DNA of 64,000 nucleotides from Gerris lacustris (GCA_951217055.1 OX578283.1:30972260-31036259); one strand, 5' to 3'; shown: positions 46,030 through 59,159, numbered from the stretch's first letter. Notes: generated by a model not told the origin, from the sequence alone. Numbers and translations: made by a program.

Positions 46030-46861
46030 GTTTTACCAAATAATGGTATTCTATCATTCTCCAGTATAGATTTCTCTGAAAACTCCCAAAGAAATAACTG
46101 AGGATAAACTGTTCAGATTATTAAATTATGATAAACTTTATTAACTGCTGGATTTATTCCAATTAAAGCCTAATGCATACACCGATAATCAATCAGTGAG
46201 AAAATTTAAATTTATAATTATACATTATTATGCTATAAATTAATCATCTTATCTTGCAAATGAATAAAAATAATAAATGTATAAGAAAGATTGAAATTAC
46301 AAAATTATTATTTTTCATACATATAATTACCTCTTGTTTTTATTCTATACTTATAATTAATTTGCTAAGTTCTTATGATTTATATATTATTAAATTACTT
46401 TAATATAATAAATATTAAAGTTGTCATAATGAGATTGTATACATGTATTAATTATATACATAGTGTCTGAGTGTGATTGAATATACACAACAAAACAAAA
46501 TTAAAATGATATTTTTTTAAAATACAAATAAATAAATAAATGTTATATATTCTTATAAAAAATGATTTATATTAAAATAATTAATAATTATTATTAAAAT
46601 ACATACAATACTCATCAATAATTTGGATGAAATAATGTGGAAAAAAGTAATTATAAGTACAATTTGATTGATACTATTTATATTTACTTGTTTTAATTTT
46701 TTTATGATTTATTATTAATTGTATCATAATTTGAAAGCTCGTAAATTGTAATTAACGTTTCTTTATGTAAGGGTAATGTAAATAAATATTATTAAAATAA
46801 ATCAAAATAATTTGATAGGACTGAAATTCAAATAGATTGTAATCTGTTTTTAAACAAATTA

Positions 46862-46960
<99 letters not shown>

Positions 46961-47663
46961 AGATTGAGAAGTTTCAATTAATTAAATCGACAATTGGCTA
47001 TCTTTCATATTTAAAATGAAGTTTACTTGATATTACTAACTATAAAAGATAAACAAATTAATAAGTCATATTTGTTAATTTAATTTTTTATTACCTTAAT
47101 TTTTCTTAAAAGAAAACAAGGACAAAAGAAAAACATGTATTTCGAAATTTTAAACGTGCGAAGTTGTAAAAAAACGGCACATGCAACATAATAATAATAT
47201 CATATGTCATGACTATACATAATATAATATTTTTTTAACTTGGCGCGTCTTGTAAAACCAGATTTTAAAAATATTGTTGACATGTTTGAAAACAGAAAAG
47301 TTTAAATAATCATTCATGTTTTTATATATATATGTTTTAAGTGGTTAAATTTATATTTTATACATATTTATTATATTTTTTTCATTAATATCATGATATC
47401 AATGTTAAAATGTAGGATGCAAATGTTGACGTAAGAGAAATTTAGTTGAATTTACATTCTCTTAAAACATAATTTATTATATGTTAACTAAATAAAACTT
47501 TTTTTATTTCTCTCTTTTTTACCCAATTTAGGTCTAATATGCTAGCATTTTTTTTTCTTTATGAAGGTACGACTGCTTATTTTCACGATATATTTAATCA
47601 GAAATTTGATATGTTATGCGACTCAACAAGAGTTTGCTGGAAAAAAACCCACAATTTTCGGGT
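46030..47663. other. A+T-rich stretch containing (CA)n(TA)n
   Basis: A compound microsatellite occupies 46862-46957. The rest is featureless A/T-rich DNA. Confidence 0.6.
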
Positions 47664-48003
47664 TATTACTTTCTATAATATACGTGTTTATAAAGAGAAA
47701 GTATTGTCATGGTTATAAAATTCGATTTGTTAGATTCAGATGGATTTATAAGTTTTAAGATGCCCTGATTCCAACAATTTTTTTTTACAAAATGCCTGTC
47801 TGCAGTCTGCACAGTCCTGGGTGCCTATACTACTCGGCCGATTTCAATGAAATTTGGCATATACAGTTCAAAGAAATCCAAAAAAACCTGAGGTGGAATC
47901 AAGAAATAATTTTAGCTCTTAATTTGGTGGCACTACACACGAAAACTAGAAAAAACGTGAAAAATATTTTTTTTCTCGAAAACGGTTCTGTCAATTTATA
48001 TTG
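47664..48003 (+). repeat. Family B 5' half
   Basis: Begins with the family B hairpin ('ttactttctataatatacg', then 'gagaaagta'). Continues with the shortened GTCT run 'gcctgtctgcagtctgc' and the core 'ctactcggccgatttcaatg'. It stops before the B-box segment. Confidence 0.75.
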
Positions 48004-48018
48004 AAAAAAAAACAACAC

Positions 48019-48090
48019 CAATTTAATTCTTTTTTATTTCCACACTAGTGCGGAAATAAAGACGGATTCTTCACCTTATCGCACGAATAG
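48019..48090. repeat. Fragment related to the 49541 MITE
   Basis: Contains 'actagtgcggaaataaa' and 'attcttcacctta', matching the two ends of the element at 49541-49656 in a compressed arrangement. Confidence 0.4.
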
Positions 48091-48099
48091 TCTTACATA

Positions 48100-49540
48100 A
48101 AATGATGTTTTCTACCTAAAAAATGTTTTCTACATAAATTTAGTCTTACATTGTATATTTAAGCTTGTCGTATCTACTGATTTTTTAATTTTAATTAACA
48201 TAATATAACTATATGTTAATTTTCATGTTCTTTACAAGATGCAATTATTTTGTTATTAAAATTTATTATCATAACCGAAATATTTTGGTACTATATATTA
48301 TATTCAATTATTTGTTAAAACATAATCAACCATTTTAATCACTTAAGAGTGTTTCTTTTTTTTTCTTTTTTTTTTAATGAATTATTGAACTCAAAGTTTA
48401 AATCTCATTGTGTTCATTTGATCACTTAATTCAAGTTTATAGTGTTATTTTGGCTATATTTTAAATTAGTCTCAACGTTTTTACAGTTTTATTAATAAAT
48501 TAAATTTTTTATAATTTTAAAAAATTGTAACTTTTAATTAGTATATAGTTTAATTAATAATATGAACATTTTAGTCTAGCGAACAATTTCTTTTTTTTCA
48601 TTAATTCCCTAAGAATATTGGCTGAGGAAGGTAATTAAAATTAATGTCTTAACCTTGAACCAATAATCCCATCGTGTTAAAGGGCGATGAGATTTAGAAG
48701 ACGCTGAAAACAAGAAGAAAAAGCAGACAATGATGCAATGCAGGTGTCCTAGTAACAATAAGATGTCGCCTAGATTTTCTACTGCTTGTCTCTCGGCTAG
48801 AAAATGTCCAACAATAGAACCTTATGTAAGGGAGGAGACCCTAGACGCAGGACCCTATTGACCAGAATATAAGGGAGAGTCCTAAAAGAGACTCTAGAAG
48901 CCCTTTAGGATCTCAGACCACGGAGAGAAGGTAATCAGGATCCTTTAGTTTGATAAATGAACCAGTCCTAAACACCGACTACAGGACTTAATACCTTCCC
49001 AGCACTGAGGATTCAAGGACAAAAACCTTCTTATAATTTCGGAACATCCTTTTTTTCTAAAGGACAAGCAGGACATTCCACTCCGATATTAGGATAATGA
49101 TCGGGAGGTATAAAGTACTATTTAAGTATATAGTACATAGCTGTAAAGTAAAACTAAGCGCCAAAAATTTGCCGACTAAAAAAGAGAAGTAGAAATATAC
49201 TACACTTTAAAGCAAACAAAAACCTACCACTGTTCTTCGGTTTCGAGTTAAAAAGTTTAAAGCAGGTATAAAACTAAAATGAAAGCATTAAGAGATTATA
49301 GAAAAAAAGTTAGTGGTGTATATATAGTTTTTACTATTTTACGGATTATAATTTTAAACCTAGATATTTAGAAGATTAAGAAAAAAAGTAACTCTTCACA
49401 ACTTAAGTCAGATGTAATATGATATTATTTATATTTTATTCATATATTAGTAGACTAATAATACTATAAACTATAATTAGTAGTCGAATATATTGAATAT
49501 TTAATTACTGAGTAGATAAAGTATGTAGTATATTACGCGT
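48100..49540. other. A+T-rich to mixed-GC stretch
   Basis: A mixed-GC patch (48640-49090) contains repeated 'agactctag' and 'ccctttagg' phrases but no sustained frame. The rest is A+T-rich. Confidence 0.45.
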
Positions 49541-49656
49541 CTAGTGCGGAAAGTAGTAGCATTTTCATGCGAGTGTGGAGTGTGAAGTTTGCACCCGAGC
49601 GATAGCGAGGGTATTAAAATCGTGTGTTAAGGTGAAGAATTCTTTTACTGCACTAG
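49541..49656. mobile_element. Candidate 116-bp MITE
   Basis: Ends 'ctagtgcggaaagta' and 'tttactgcactag' are imperfect complements. The interior includes 'cccgagcgatagcgaggg', a GC patch. GCGCATGCGC (49682-49691), an NRF1-like palindrome, lies just downstream. No clear target duplication is seen. Confidence 0.45.
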
Positions 49657-49699
49657 GGCGGAACAAAAAAAATTATGAAACGCGCATGCGCAATGAATA

Positions 49700-50738
49700 C
49701 AACTACGTAAAGAATTATTTTCTACGCATCTAAACAGAGATACAATGTTTATATTTCGTATCAATAGTAGATAAACATAATTACACAGCTTACTTTTGCG
49801 ATATCTCGACTCTTTCTTGGGTCATTGTCAAGCTGACTAGAGGATTAATTTGACGATTCTCATAATTTAATTCTAAAAAGTCAAATGTGATAATATTAAT
49901 TTTTATACGGAAATGTTGAGAGAAACTTACTCAGAGGGAAAAAGAGTAACATTAACCTCAAATCACAAAAACTAATATACACATATTAAAGAAAAAAAAA
50001 ACAGTTTCGATCATTAATGAACTGATGACTACCCTACTAATGTAGCCCAAACCAGTTTGTCAACATTTTTGTATAAAAATTAAATTAAATCGCATTTGGC
50101 TTTTTATAATTAAATTACAAGTTAATCAATAATTGTGGTTGCATGTCAATAAACAAACCAAAATATTTATTTATCATAAACCTATAGAAGCTATGTATGA
50201 TACATTATTCGCTGGTGTGTATTACTGTCTCGTTCATATTCTCAATAATAATATTGTTATTTTAATGATAAAAAATAATATAAGTTTCTAACCTTTTTGA
50301 CACTATATTAAGCTATATGCAGTATATAAATTTAAATAAAAGCTGTGGTCAAATTTTAAACCCTGTATTTTATACATTATACATTTTTATTCTATTAAAC
50401 TGCAAATTATAGAAAAACAGATACCGCAACTTGAGATTTATACGTCGAATCTTTATTATTACACCAAGGCGTCGTGCATCACAGAATCTTGCATTATTCT
50501 TCCGCGCCAAATTACTATTATTACCTGATTTCCGAAACATCGAACAATTTTTTTTTAATGAAATTTTACAATCAATAAATCATTTCAAAAATTTACCAAA
50601 GCTTTATACAATGTAATCTGTTATTATTAATTATGATTTTTTTTTATAATCATTATAATTTTTGAGAAACCGGTATATCAGTGCAAATTTACAGAAAACT
50701 TCCATTGTGATATTATATTATTAATTCTATTTGCTTAA

Positions 50739-50774
<36 letters not shown>

Positions 50775-52100
50775 ATTTTTTCTGATATCGGAAGCTAAAT
50801 ATCATGATTTTTTTCAACTCCTTTCATTCTTTACACTTAAATTACAGAGTAAGTTTTTGAAAAATAAAAAAACCTTTTTATTTTTCAATTTTTTTTTCTT
50901 TTCTTCGACGGTTCTATTTTGTAAACTAATAAAAAAGAAAATCAATTATAAATATCAGCATTATAACTTATTATAATTATTATTTTGTTTTCGGCTAAAT
51001 AAAGAAAAAGAGAATGAAGGTAATATCTGATAGGTTTAAGGTGTATAATTTCACCTGGTACAAAGGAAAAAGTTTGCAATCAAATATGCAATTAATGCCC
51101 TTATCTTTATTTTTGACTTATTATTTAATTTTTTATTCTGACTATTCTTTATTTACACAACTTTTCCCCATTTTATTTTATTTAATATTAATTTGTTTTA
51201 TTATTACTTTTTAAATTTTATTTTCATATTTTTACTTTTTAAGGCAACCAACGAATGAATTATTAATATTTAAAAATTAAAAGCATATGAAATATTAAAT
51301 TTAATGTTACTTTTTTGTCGCTAATGGAAAAGGCTGTCATAAAAATGTAAACAATTTCTAACGTATGCAACTTAATTTTTTTTTAATATAAATTTAGACT
51401 TTAGCGTAGCCTTAAAACCCATAATACGTTATGGGTATGTAATGCGTTATACACATAATAAAATAAAAAAAACAGGTTAAAACACCCGAAAACAACTCAC
51501 TGGAAAAATCTATTGATACACGACAAAAATGTCATAAAGTAAGTTTTTTTTTAGATAGTAATAAAATTACTTCTAGTTAAGATTATAAAGTTAACCACAA
51601 CCTTAAATATAATATGTTTATGTTCAAAACAACTCTAGGCCTTTATAAAAAATACTATTAGTACCTAAAACCTAGCTTTAAGTACATATTAAAAAAGTTA
51701 AAATATAAAAACAAACAATACAATAAAACTATATTAAAAAATCTTTATAATGTTCACTGGTATCGGATAGTTTTAGCAAAATTTAATAGCTAAAGAACTT
51801 TTGTTCTAACTGATATTTGTTCAACAGAATTGCATTATTTAGTTATTTTTTTGTTTTTTTTGGTTTTAGGCCTGTTCAACAGCCTAGGTCATTATAGTAT
51901 TATAGTATTATTACACGACAAGATACAATAACAAAACTAATACGATAACAGAAGAATAACCCAAACGTAATTTAATTCCTAACAAAAATTACTTAAAAAC
52001 AAAATAAGAGTTAAATGAATATGTGTTTTTGTTCAGGCCTACCACTCATACTGGTTCTTTCGAAGAAAAAGAGTATTAAGTACTTAAAAGAGAGTTGAGT
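49700..52100. other. A+T-rich stretch, nothing recognised
   Basis: (TA)n at 50743-50770. An Arg-rich short frame near 50431 (RFIRRIFIITPRRRASQNLA) has no supporting context. Confidence 0.5.
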
Positions 52101-52109
52101 TTTGTCGAA

Positions 52110-52580
52110 ACCTTGTGTTAATGGAATCCAAAAAGTTGATCTAGAGATGGAAGGGAGGTTGCGTGAAGGGCTGCAAAGGTTCCTCCAACACAGCCCTTAG
52201 GCATGTTCCTAAACCTTCAGCATCCTCTTGTCTTTAGAAACAACCTTTCACAAGATCTCAACTAACTAACTCCCTCTAACTAATGGGCGACCCGATGTAG
52301 AAAATCCAGACCGATCCGATAGTTTCCGTCTCGCTTTAAAGCCAACATGTGAGCCACCTGCTATCTATCACTCCAAGCAAGAAAAATGCCCTTCCATGTC
52401 GGTTTCCCTTGGGTCCCTTGTGGTCGGGCGAAACCCTTCACAAGCCTCGAGGCGCTGGAAGCTGTAACTCTGTGGAACGGCTGAAACTTTATCGAAGGCA
52501 GACTCAGCAGGTGCTTTTCTAAGCCGACTCCACCCTCCACATTTCTAACACAGGTGGCCCTTTAGAAACTTAACAGGAAA
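52110..52580. other. GC-elevated island, no intact frame
   Basis: About 470 bp of near-balanced GC content with short open frames on the minus strand (including SSASRLVKGFARPQGTQGKP and ALKRDGNYRIGLDFLHRVAH) broken by stops. Probably a decayed gene or transposon; not identified. Confidence 0.3.
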
Positions 52581-54315
52581 AAGATTAAGACAAGCGAAAA
52601 ATATTTTAGTCTACTGTTAAACGCAGGAAACAGTCGAAGAGAGAGAACATTAAATTACTATGAATTACTTTTTGACTACAGAAGTTCTAGGAAGCACAAT
52701 TTTAAACTGTGGGATGGCCCAAACTAGACAGATCGTTTCAAAAATGTTATCAAGTGCTTTTAAGAAAACTGAAAAAATAGTGATACGAAACAAGCAAGTT
52801 TTGTGATTGTAATTGTATCTAGCAAACTTTTTAGATGGTAATTTAATCTAAGATGTTAATTAAGTCAGTAACAAAAATCTAATGGTAACCTAAATCGCCC
52901 TGGATTGGATAGGAAGAGTAATGATTAAACTAACCAACACGTGATAGTTTTAATAACAAATATGTTTAATTATATTCTTATTCTTTTAGAGGTCTTTAGG
53001 GATGAAAATTCAGATAATTATTTTCTTTTAATTCATTTATAACCTATACTTCGCCCTTACCTGGGCATCTTCTGGCCTAAAATAAAATAACAAACAATAT
53101 TTTATCAAATTCCTTCCAAGGATGAACTAAATCTGCTTAATATTCGAGAAAGAACTGGAGTTAATTAATGAAAGCTAATAGACATTTATACAAATATTAT
53201 TAACGATTAATAATGAAATCGAGTTTCCATTCAATTCAATAAAAATATAATAAATCCTTAACGCAGAGAAGCTTGCTTTATTGTTATTAAATAAATAAAT
53301 ATTATAATGATTAAAATTAAGAATGGAACTGAAAGAATAATTTGTGAATAATGTATTGAATGCTAAACTACCATTCTTCGCTTCTCCACCCTGTAAAATT
53401 TTAAACCCAAAAGGTGATGAAAATAATCCTAGGTTACCTTTTGGGGCACAAGCCTTTCTTTCACTTAAATTTAAACTTTAAAAAAATTAAAATCAAGAGG
53501 CTGTGCATGTTAGACCTTACCATGGTTAATCCTTACCTACATACCTACAGTAAACCCTTTATCTACGCCTTTGAATAATAAAGAGTTAAATAAAAGTAGA
53601 CCGTAAACAAAATGCCAACCTATACCTAAAAATATGATATAACATAATATTATTGACATATACAATACTATAACATCTAATAACATATAGGATGATTTGA
53701 TCACAATTAGCGAATTGATTACTCTTAGGTATACTATTCGAAACCCGTTTGTATATTTTTATTATTATGGTTTGACAATGTAGGGGACAAAAGGAAATGT
53801 TCTATTAAGCAAAATGGATGTTAAAATAAATCTTCCCTAATTACCACGCTTTTGTCCTATCTTACTCGTTGTCTTTCTTATATTCATTTATCTTGTCGGG
53901 GACAAATATTCTATTCAATTTTTTTTGTTAACACAATGTATAACAGTGAATTTGAGTAGACCTGTTGAAATTTCAACCTCACTTATGTGAGAATTGGAAA
54001 AATGTATTTAACTTATTGAATGTTAAAGTAAACACATAATTATGACGAGCCTTCAGCCCAAGCTTCCGACGGTTTAGATTCATAAATGTGGATATAGTAC
54101 TGAGGGAAAAGAAGACAACTCCAGGGTCACAATAGATTTTAAATTTTCCCAGAACCCTTGCTTAAGGAAGAAGAACCTATAAGGAGCGTGGTCTCAGATA
54201 AGCTGACCACCTTCTTAAACAGAAGATATAACAGATATTGGGAACAGATATATGGGAACAGATATTGGGTTGAGATAGAAAAACCACAAAATTCTAATCA
54301 TATGACTACTTTTTT
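52581..54315. other. A+T-rich stretch, nothing recognised
   Basis: No repeat family or coding frame was identified. Confidence 0.5.
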
Positions 54316-54869
54316 AGGGTTTCGTTGGTAAAACCAAAAGAAAGAAACCATAATAGTTTCGTTCCTGTGTCTGTCTGTCACTCTGAACGGTTCCAATAAC
54401 TTCTGCATAAAAAAAGATATAAATATGAAACTTTGCAGTATTAAAGATCGTTTTGACGTGCACACAGGAAAAATATAGCGAACTCAATATTATCAGCCAT
54501 TCAAATCCAAAATGGCGGATAATTCATGAGATGCGAAAAAAATTTTTTTTATAAAATTTTGAGTGGGGCATCAAATGAAAGGTATTGAAGAGTAGATTAC
54601 AAAAAATATACCACTTAGGGAAAGTATTTAATTTTTGGCGCCATTTTGTCAAAAAACATCGAAATTTTCACCACAAAAAAAGAATATTTTTTTTTTTAAA
54701 GTTTGTGTGGGGTAACTAATTAAAGGTATTAAAGAGTAGGTTATAAAAATGTATATCACCTGTTAATTGTTTTATTTTCCACGCCTTTTGCCAAAAAGCA
54801 TCAACAATTTACGTCCCCCCCTCCTCCTTAATATTAATAGTTTTATGTTAAGGATACCAACGAAACCCT
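54316..54869. mobile_element. Family C TIR element, 554 bp
   Basis: Terminal inverted repeats AGGGTTTCGTTGGTA (54316-54330) and its exact complement (54855-54869) bound the element. T runs on both sides allow a TTTT target duplication but hide its length. Inside are a GTCT run (54367-54379) and a core 'ataaatatgaaactttg'. Two diverged direct repeats of about 130 bp follow ('ggtattgaagagtagatta' and 'ggtattaaagagtaggtta'). No ORF, so non-autonomous. Confidence 0.8.
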
Positions 54870-55694
54870 TTTTACGTGAGACTTCACGAACAACTATTTA
54901 TTTACATACAATCTTAAAACTTTTTTGATGTAAATCGTTCCTAAGAATAAAGTAATAATTTGATATTAAAGTAACAATATCAATTATGTTATAGTTTAAA
55001 ATAGAAAAAAACTCTACAAGGCACCTTCTTTAGAAGAAAGTACCGTAAACTCCAATACCTGCAACTAAATCCGACAAATGTTTGCCCAAACACCGTTATA
55101 TTCGCCCCATATTTATATACAAACAACCTTTATTTACATCCGACAGAAAGAAAGTATTTTTTTTTTTTTTTGCCCTCTCTTCCCATAAGGGCTTGATGAG
55201 GAACAGCAATATTTGTGTCCCTATTGAAGAAAAAAGGTCATGCCGACAAAAATCACTAGGTACCGTAAATACTCTTAGTCAAAAAGGTACTGTAAAAAAA
55301 GGTCTCCAGTTTTTTATGTATGTTTAATGTCTTTAACATATACATTTATGTATAAATAACAAACTTAAATTCTAACCTTTAAAAGAAAGTCCAACTTTAG
55401 TACTCAAAGAAAGTTATAAACAATAAATGAACGCGAGAAAAGGTCTTAAAGCATGCGAAATTGTGTGTACATCAAAAAAAAACTTCACGGAAAAATTAGG
55501 GTATGTTTATACATAAAGTAAAAGTGCCCTACAAACTTTTTTTTGGGTAATTAAAAAATAAAGTAGGGTAAGTTAGTTAAAGGCGTAATATTCAGTTGAC
55601 ATTTTAAAAATAAATATAAAGGGATAGACTAGTGCAAAAAATTATAGAAAAAAAACATACTTATTGGGGTAGTTAAGGGAGAGTGAATAAGCGT
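54870..55694. other. A+T-rich stretch, nothing recognised
   Basis: Frames near 55082-55327 run through a poly-T tract and are not credible. Confidence 0.5.
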
Positions 55695-55699
55695 AAAAA

Positions 55700-55777
<78 letters not shown>

Positions 55778-56720
55778 ATATACTATAAAGCCGCATGGCT
55801 AACTCACTCACTCACTGACATTAATGTTTACCCACTTCCAGAAGAGCTAGAGACTTGAGGTTTGCTCCATTCGACGCGCAATGTCCATATTGTGAACCAA
55901 AATAATTATAAAAAGTTTACTTTTCCCACTCCTTCCCCCCCTAAAAAAATAAAAATGGCCGACTTGATTTTTTATCTGTTTTGGGGCTTATTGCAGCTAA
56001 ACGGTAAGTCGTATTGGAAAACGGACAGCACCAGCGGTAACTGATTTTAAAAGATCTACTACTTTGGTTCTATGACTTTTTGTCGTATCTCTATCGGTTG
56101 TACCCTAAATGCTGATAACTTTGGATTTTTTTTGTTTTTATTTTTTTCTATTTTTGACTTTGAATGGTCATAGTTTCTATAATTATTGACCGATTTTATT
56201 TCTGATTGAGGCGCTTGAATCTCACACTAATGCTCTTTAAATTGAGTATATTTTATTTCATTAGTTCATCCTACTTGCTTAGCACTTGAGAGTAAACTTT
56301 TTCCCGTGCGCCGTGTCACGTGACCACTTTTTTTGGTTTTTAATATTGTGTCGTATATCATTTGAAAGGCCTTGATTTGTACATTAAAGCTATTTTAATT
56401 GTTTATTTTTTAAAAATTTTGTATACGTACTTTTGTACCGATTTATCATTTTGTTGTAGGTTAAAGGGTTTAAATAATTTTTTATTAGGGTTTTTTTTTT
56501 TATTTATATTTATTTATTTGTTAAATTAATGCCCTTTTGTATAGTTTGTTTTAAAAAGAAATATAATTTTGGTACCTGAGAGTACATGGGTACAAATGTT
56601 AAAGTTAATATTTTATAATATGATTTATATCGTTGAAAAGCTCTTGAATAGCAGATTAATTTTCTTTATGTAATATTTTGTGTTATTTTTAGTTTTGAGG
56701 GGGTAAAATGGAAAATAACT
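55695..56720 (-). mobile_element. Family E element, reverse copy
   Basis: Poly-A/(TA)n (55695-55775) is followed by 'aactcactcactcactgaca' (the CAGT-type array on the other strand) and 'agagacttgaggtttgctcc'. About 800 bp later comes the reverse complement of the E module ('gagagtacatgggtacaaat', 'gaaaagctcttgaa', 'gagggggtaaaatggaaaa'). Order and orientation mirror 16415-17376. Confidence 0.65.
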
Positions 56721-56982
56721 GTTTATATATAGCGATTTTTACAATTAAGTTGCTGCTTTTTTTTATTAAATTTATTATATGTGCGCTAACATTTGGCGTA
56801 TGTTGAAGGCTTTGTTTCTCCGAAAAACGTTGGTTACAGGGAATATGTCCGACTTTCCCATCTCCTCCCGTCTCTCCTGTCGCCCCACCTTACTCAATAT
56901 CCTTTTCAACTCCACAGCCTAAGATACTAGCTCAGCTTCTCTAGACGTCAATCGCTTTCTTACCTTTGCAATGTTTGTTTAC

Positions 56983-57040
56983 TTTGTCATTTATAGACTG
57001 CGAATTATAACTGTATAATTCGCAGTCTATAAATGACAAA
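56983..57040. repeat. 58-bp hairpin with perfect 27-bp arms
   Basis: The left arm (56983-57009) starts TTTGTCATTTATAGACTGCG and pairs perfectly with 57014-57040 across the loop 'actg'. Confidence 0.95.
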
Positions 57041-57788
57041 TTAACCCACCTGGCTACAACATCCCACAACCTCCTATAACATTACCAGATATTGCAAGTA
57101 CCAACTACTATACAAGTACCTGGCATATATCCCCTCATATATACAAGTACCTGGCCACTCGACGGGCAAAGGCTGGCCGCAGGCCAGCCAAGACCGGCGA
57201 GTATATATATATATAGTTATAAAAAATAAGGGACTCTTTGCAACAGGTAAGCCGCAAATAGCAAAAAATAATGAAATTATGTTGTACAGGTGATGTAAAG
57301 GGCAACAACAAAGAAGAAAAGGGATTTTTTGAACATATTGCACTTGATGAGTCTAAAAATATATACATATGATTAAGAAAATAATAATAATATGTAAGTA
57401 CCAAGTACTAACAACATAAGTTATTTTATCTCAAGTAAGGGAGAAAAAGTTATGATTTTGGATTAGTTTAGAGAGAATAAAGTAAGTCTTTTCTTCCATG
57501 ACCTTAAAAGTAGGGAGAAAAAGTAAAACCTGGGAGAAGAAGAAGGGTTGCCAACTTAATTATTTTATAAATAGTAGTGAATGAATGGCTAATGCAATAA
57601 AGTTGTTGAAATCCGGTTGGCGGCACTGCTTTTTCGACCTTGTTTATCATTGTTTATATATAACCTGCATCTAAATAACCTTCTATAAGAGTTTAATTCA
57701 ATTCTTATTTGTTTTTAATATTGAATCTCTTACATCTGCTATTAAAAGTGCAAACAATTATAGTTATTTATTAAAATAATAAATAATA

Positions 57789-58062
57789 ATCCTACCGCGG
57801 GGTTCCGCAAGCCGAGCGAATTTCCATTGAAAATTTGTAGTTCAATGTTGTGCAGTTTAAACTTCCCTCATAACTACTACCATTGTGTGTGTTATTTTAA
57901 GTTACGATAATTTAAAAGAATTATTTTAGTTGGATTAGGGTTTTTAGAATATTGTTTAGTTAAACATAATCGTAGTAGTTTAAAAGAAGTTTAAACTGCA
58001 CAACATTGAACTACAAATTTCCAATGGAAATTTGCTCGGCTTGCGGAACCCCGCGGTAGGAT
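57789..58062. mobile_element. MITE with about 80-bp terminal inverted repeats
   Basis: Starts 'atcctaccgcggggttccgc' and ends with its complement. Inverted arms continue through 'aatttccatt', 'ttgtagttcaatgttgtgca' and 'gtttaaactt' on both sides. Flanking TA at 57787-57788 and 58063-58064 would fit a Tc1/mariner-type TA target. The interior is A+T-rich with no ORF. Confidence 0.88.
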
Positions 58063-58078
58063 TATTTTAAATCATTGG

Positions 58079-58221
58079 TGACTCATCAGGAGGGGTTAAC
58101 GACGTCATAAAGATCCCATTTTTTTAGGGGATCCTCATCTCAACGAGCTTGATTTTTCGGTGCAAGTTTTATTTTGATACGTCAATTTGTTCGAGAGCTA
58201 TCGTGCTTACAAGAAATCCGC
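58079..58221 (+). repeat. Direct repeat N, copy 1
   Basis: About 140 bp shared with 58369-58510: 'aggggttaacgacg', 'aggggatcctcatct', 'cgagcttgatttttcggtgc' and 'cgagagctatcgtgct'. Confidence 0.92.
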
Positions 58222-58368
58222 AAGACATTGTTGTTATTACTATTATTATTATTATTATAAAATTATTATTCGAATCGCTATGGTAACTCATTTTTTGGAT
58301 TCAGGATCTTAAGAAACATATGAACCGATACCTCACTCGATTTTTTGTATTTTTTTTTAATCTTTGCC

Positions 58369-58510
58369 GACTTATCAGCAGGGGTTAATGACGCCATAAA
58401 GATCCAATTTTTTAGGGGATCCTCATCTAAACGAGCTTGATTTTTCGGTGCAAGTTTTATTGCGATACGTCAATTCGTTCGAGAGCTATCGTGCTCACAA
58501 GAAATCCGCT
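58369..58510 (+). repeat. Direct repeat N, copy 2
   Basis: Second copy 290 bp downstream, over 85% similar by eye. It leads directly into a (TA)n tract (58526-58599), while copy 1 leads into a short ATT repeat. Confidence 0.92.
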
Positions 58511-58518
58511 AGAAATAC

Positions 58519-58525
<7 letters not shown>

Positions 58526-58599
<74 letters not shown>
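58526..58599. repeat. (TA)n microsatellite
   Basis: Uninterrupted dinucleotide tract, followed by 'gacgtttcggtttttac' and 'accttcttcaggggc' (58684-58720), a phrase style common in invertebrate dispersed repeats. Confidence 0.97.
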
Positions 58600-58601
<2 letters not shown>

Positions 58602-58986
58602 TAAATTCTCGACCGTAAATATAAACAGAAAACAAACAAAACTCAGGTTTCGGTCACAAAAATCGTCTTTATGTTACAATCCCGACGTTTCGGTTTTTAC
58701 TTAAAACCTTCTTCAGGGGCCGTAAAACATCTAAACAACGACTACATATATATATATATATACATATAAAGTTTTGTAAAACCTATTTTTTCATGATCAG
58801 GGACCCATGAAACGTATTTTGGCCACAATCCCGGCTCAAACTCCTGCCATGCCAGTGGCTCTATTAGCGATTTTTTTCCAATGGAAATTCGCTAAAAACG
58901 ATGCAATGGATGAAAATGTGTATTTTCTCCCTGCAGGAGATAAAATATTGTATGTACCTCGGAATTAAAGTGCCATTATTCCCCTC

Positions 58987-59150
58987 GCGATAATTATCTC
59001 CCTCGGTTGCACCTCGGGAGCTAATTAGCGTTATTCCCTCGACTGCGCATCGGGAATTAAAAAGTCTAATTCCCTCGGCTTCGCCTCGGGATTTAGGGAC
59101 CATGGTTCCTTCAGCTTCGCCTCAAGAACCAACTTTTTCCCTCAGGGAAT
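58987..59150 (+). repeat. About 36-bp degenerate tandem hairpin array
   Basis: Four units with the pattern CCCTCGG-cttcgcc-TCGGG occur near 59000, 59036, 59072 and 59107: 'ccctcggttgcacctcggga', 'ccctcgactgcgcatcggga', 'ccctcggcttcgcctcggga' and the diverged 'ccttcagcttcgcctcaaga'. Each is flanked by TTCCC/GGGAA-type complements, so each can fold. Confidence 0.7.
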
Positions 59151-59159
59151 AATGGCTTA

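Larger units (their letters stand above)
57423..58989 (+). repeat. Family D repeat, copy split by about 1.1 kb of insertions
   Basis: 57423-57786 and 58900-58989 together equal the reverse complement of 19180-19641. The interval 57787-58899 is absent from the other copy. It contains a MITE, a direct-repeat pair and a (TA)n tract. Confidence 0.8.

Noticed and set aside
58684..58720. Penelope-like element tail based on the 'gacgtttcgg...ttcttcagggg' phrase
   Set aside because: Only a short phrase is present, with no reverse transcriptase or GIY-YIG remnant nearby.
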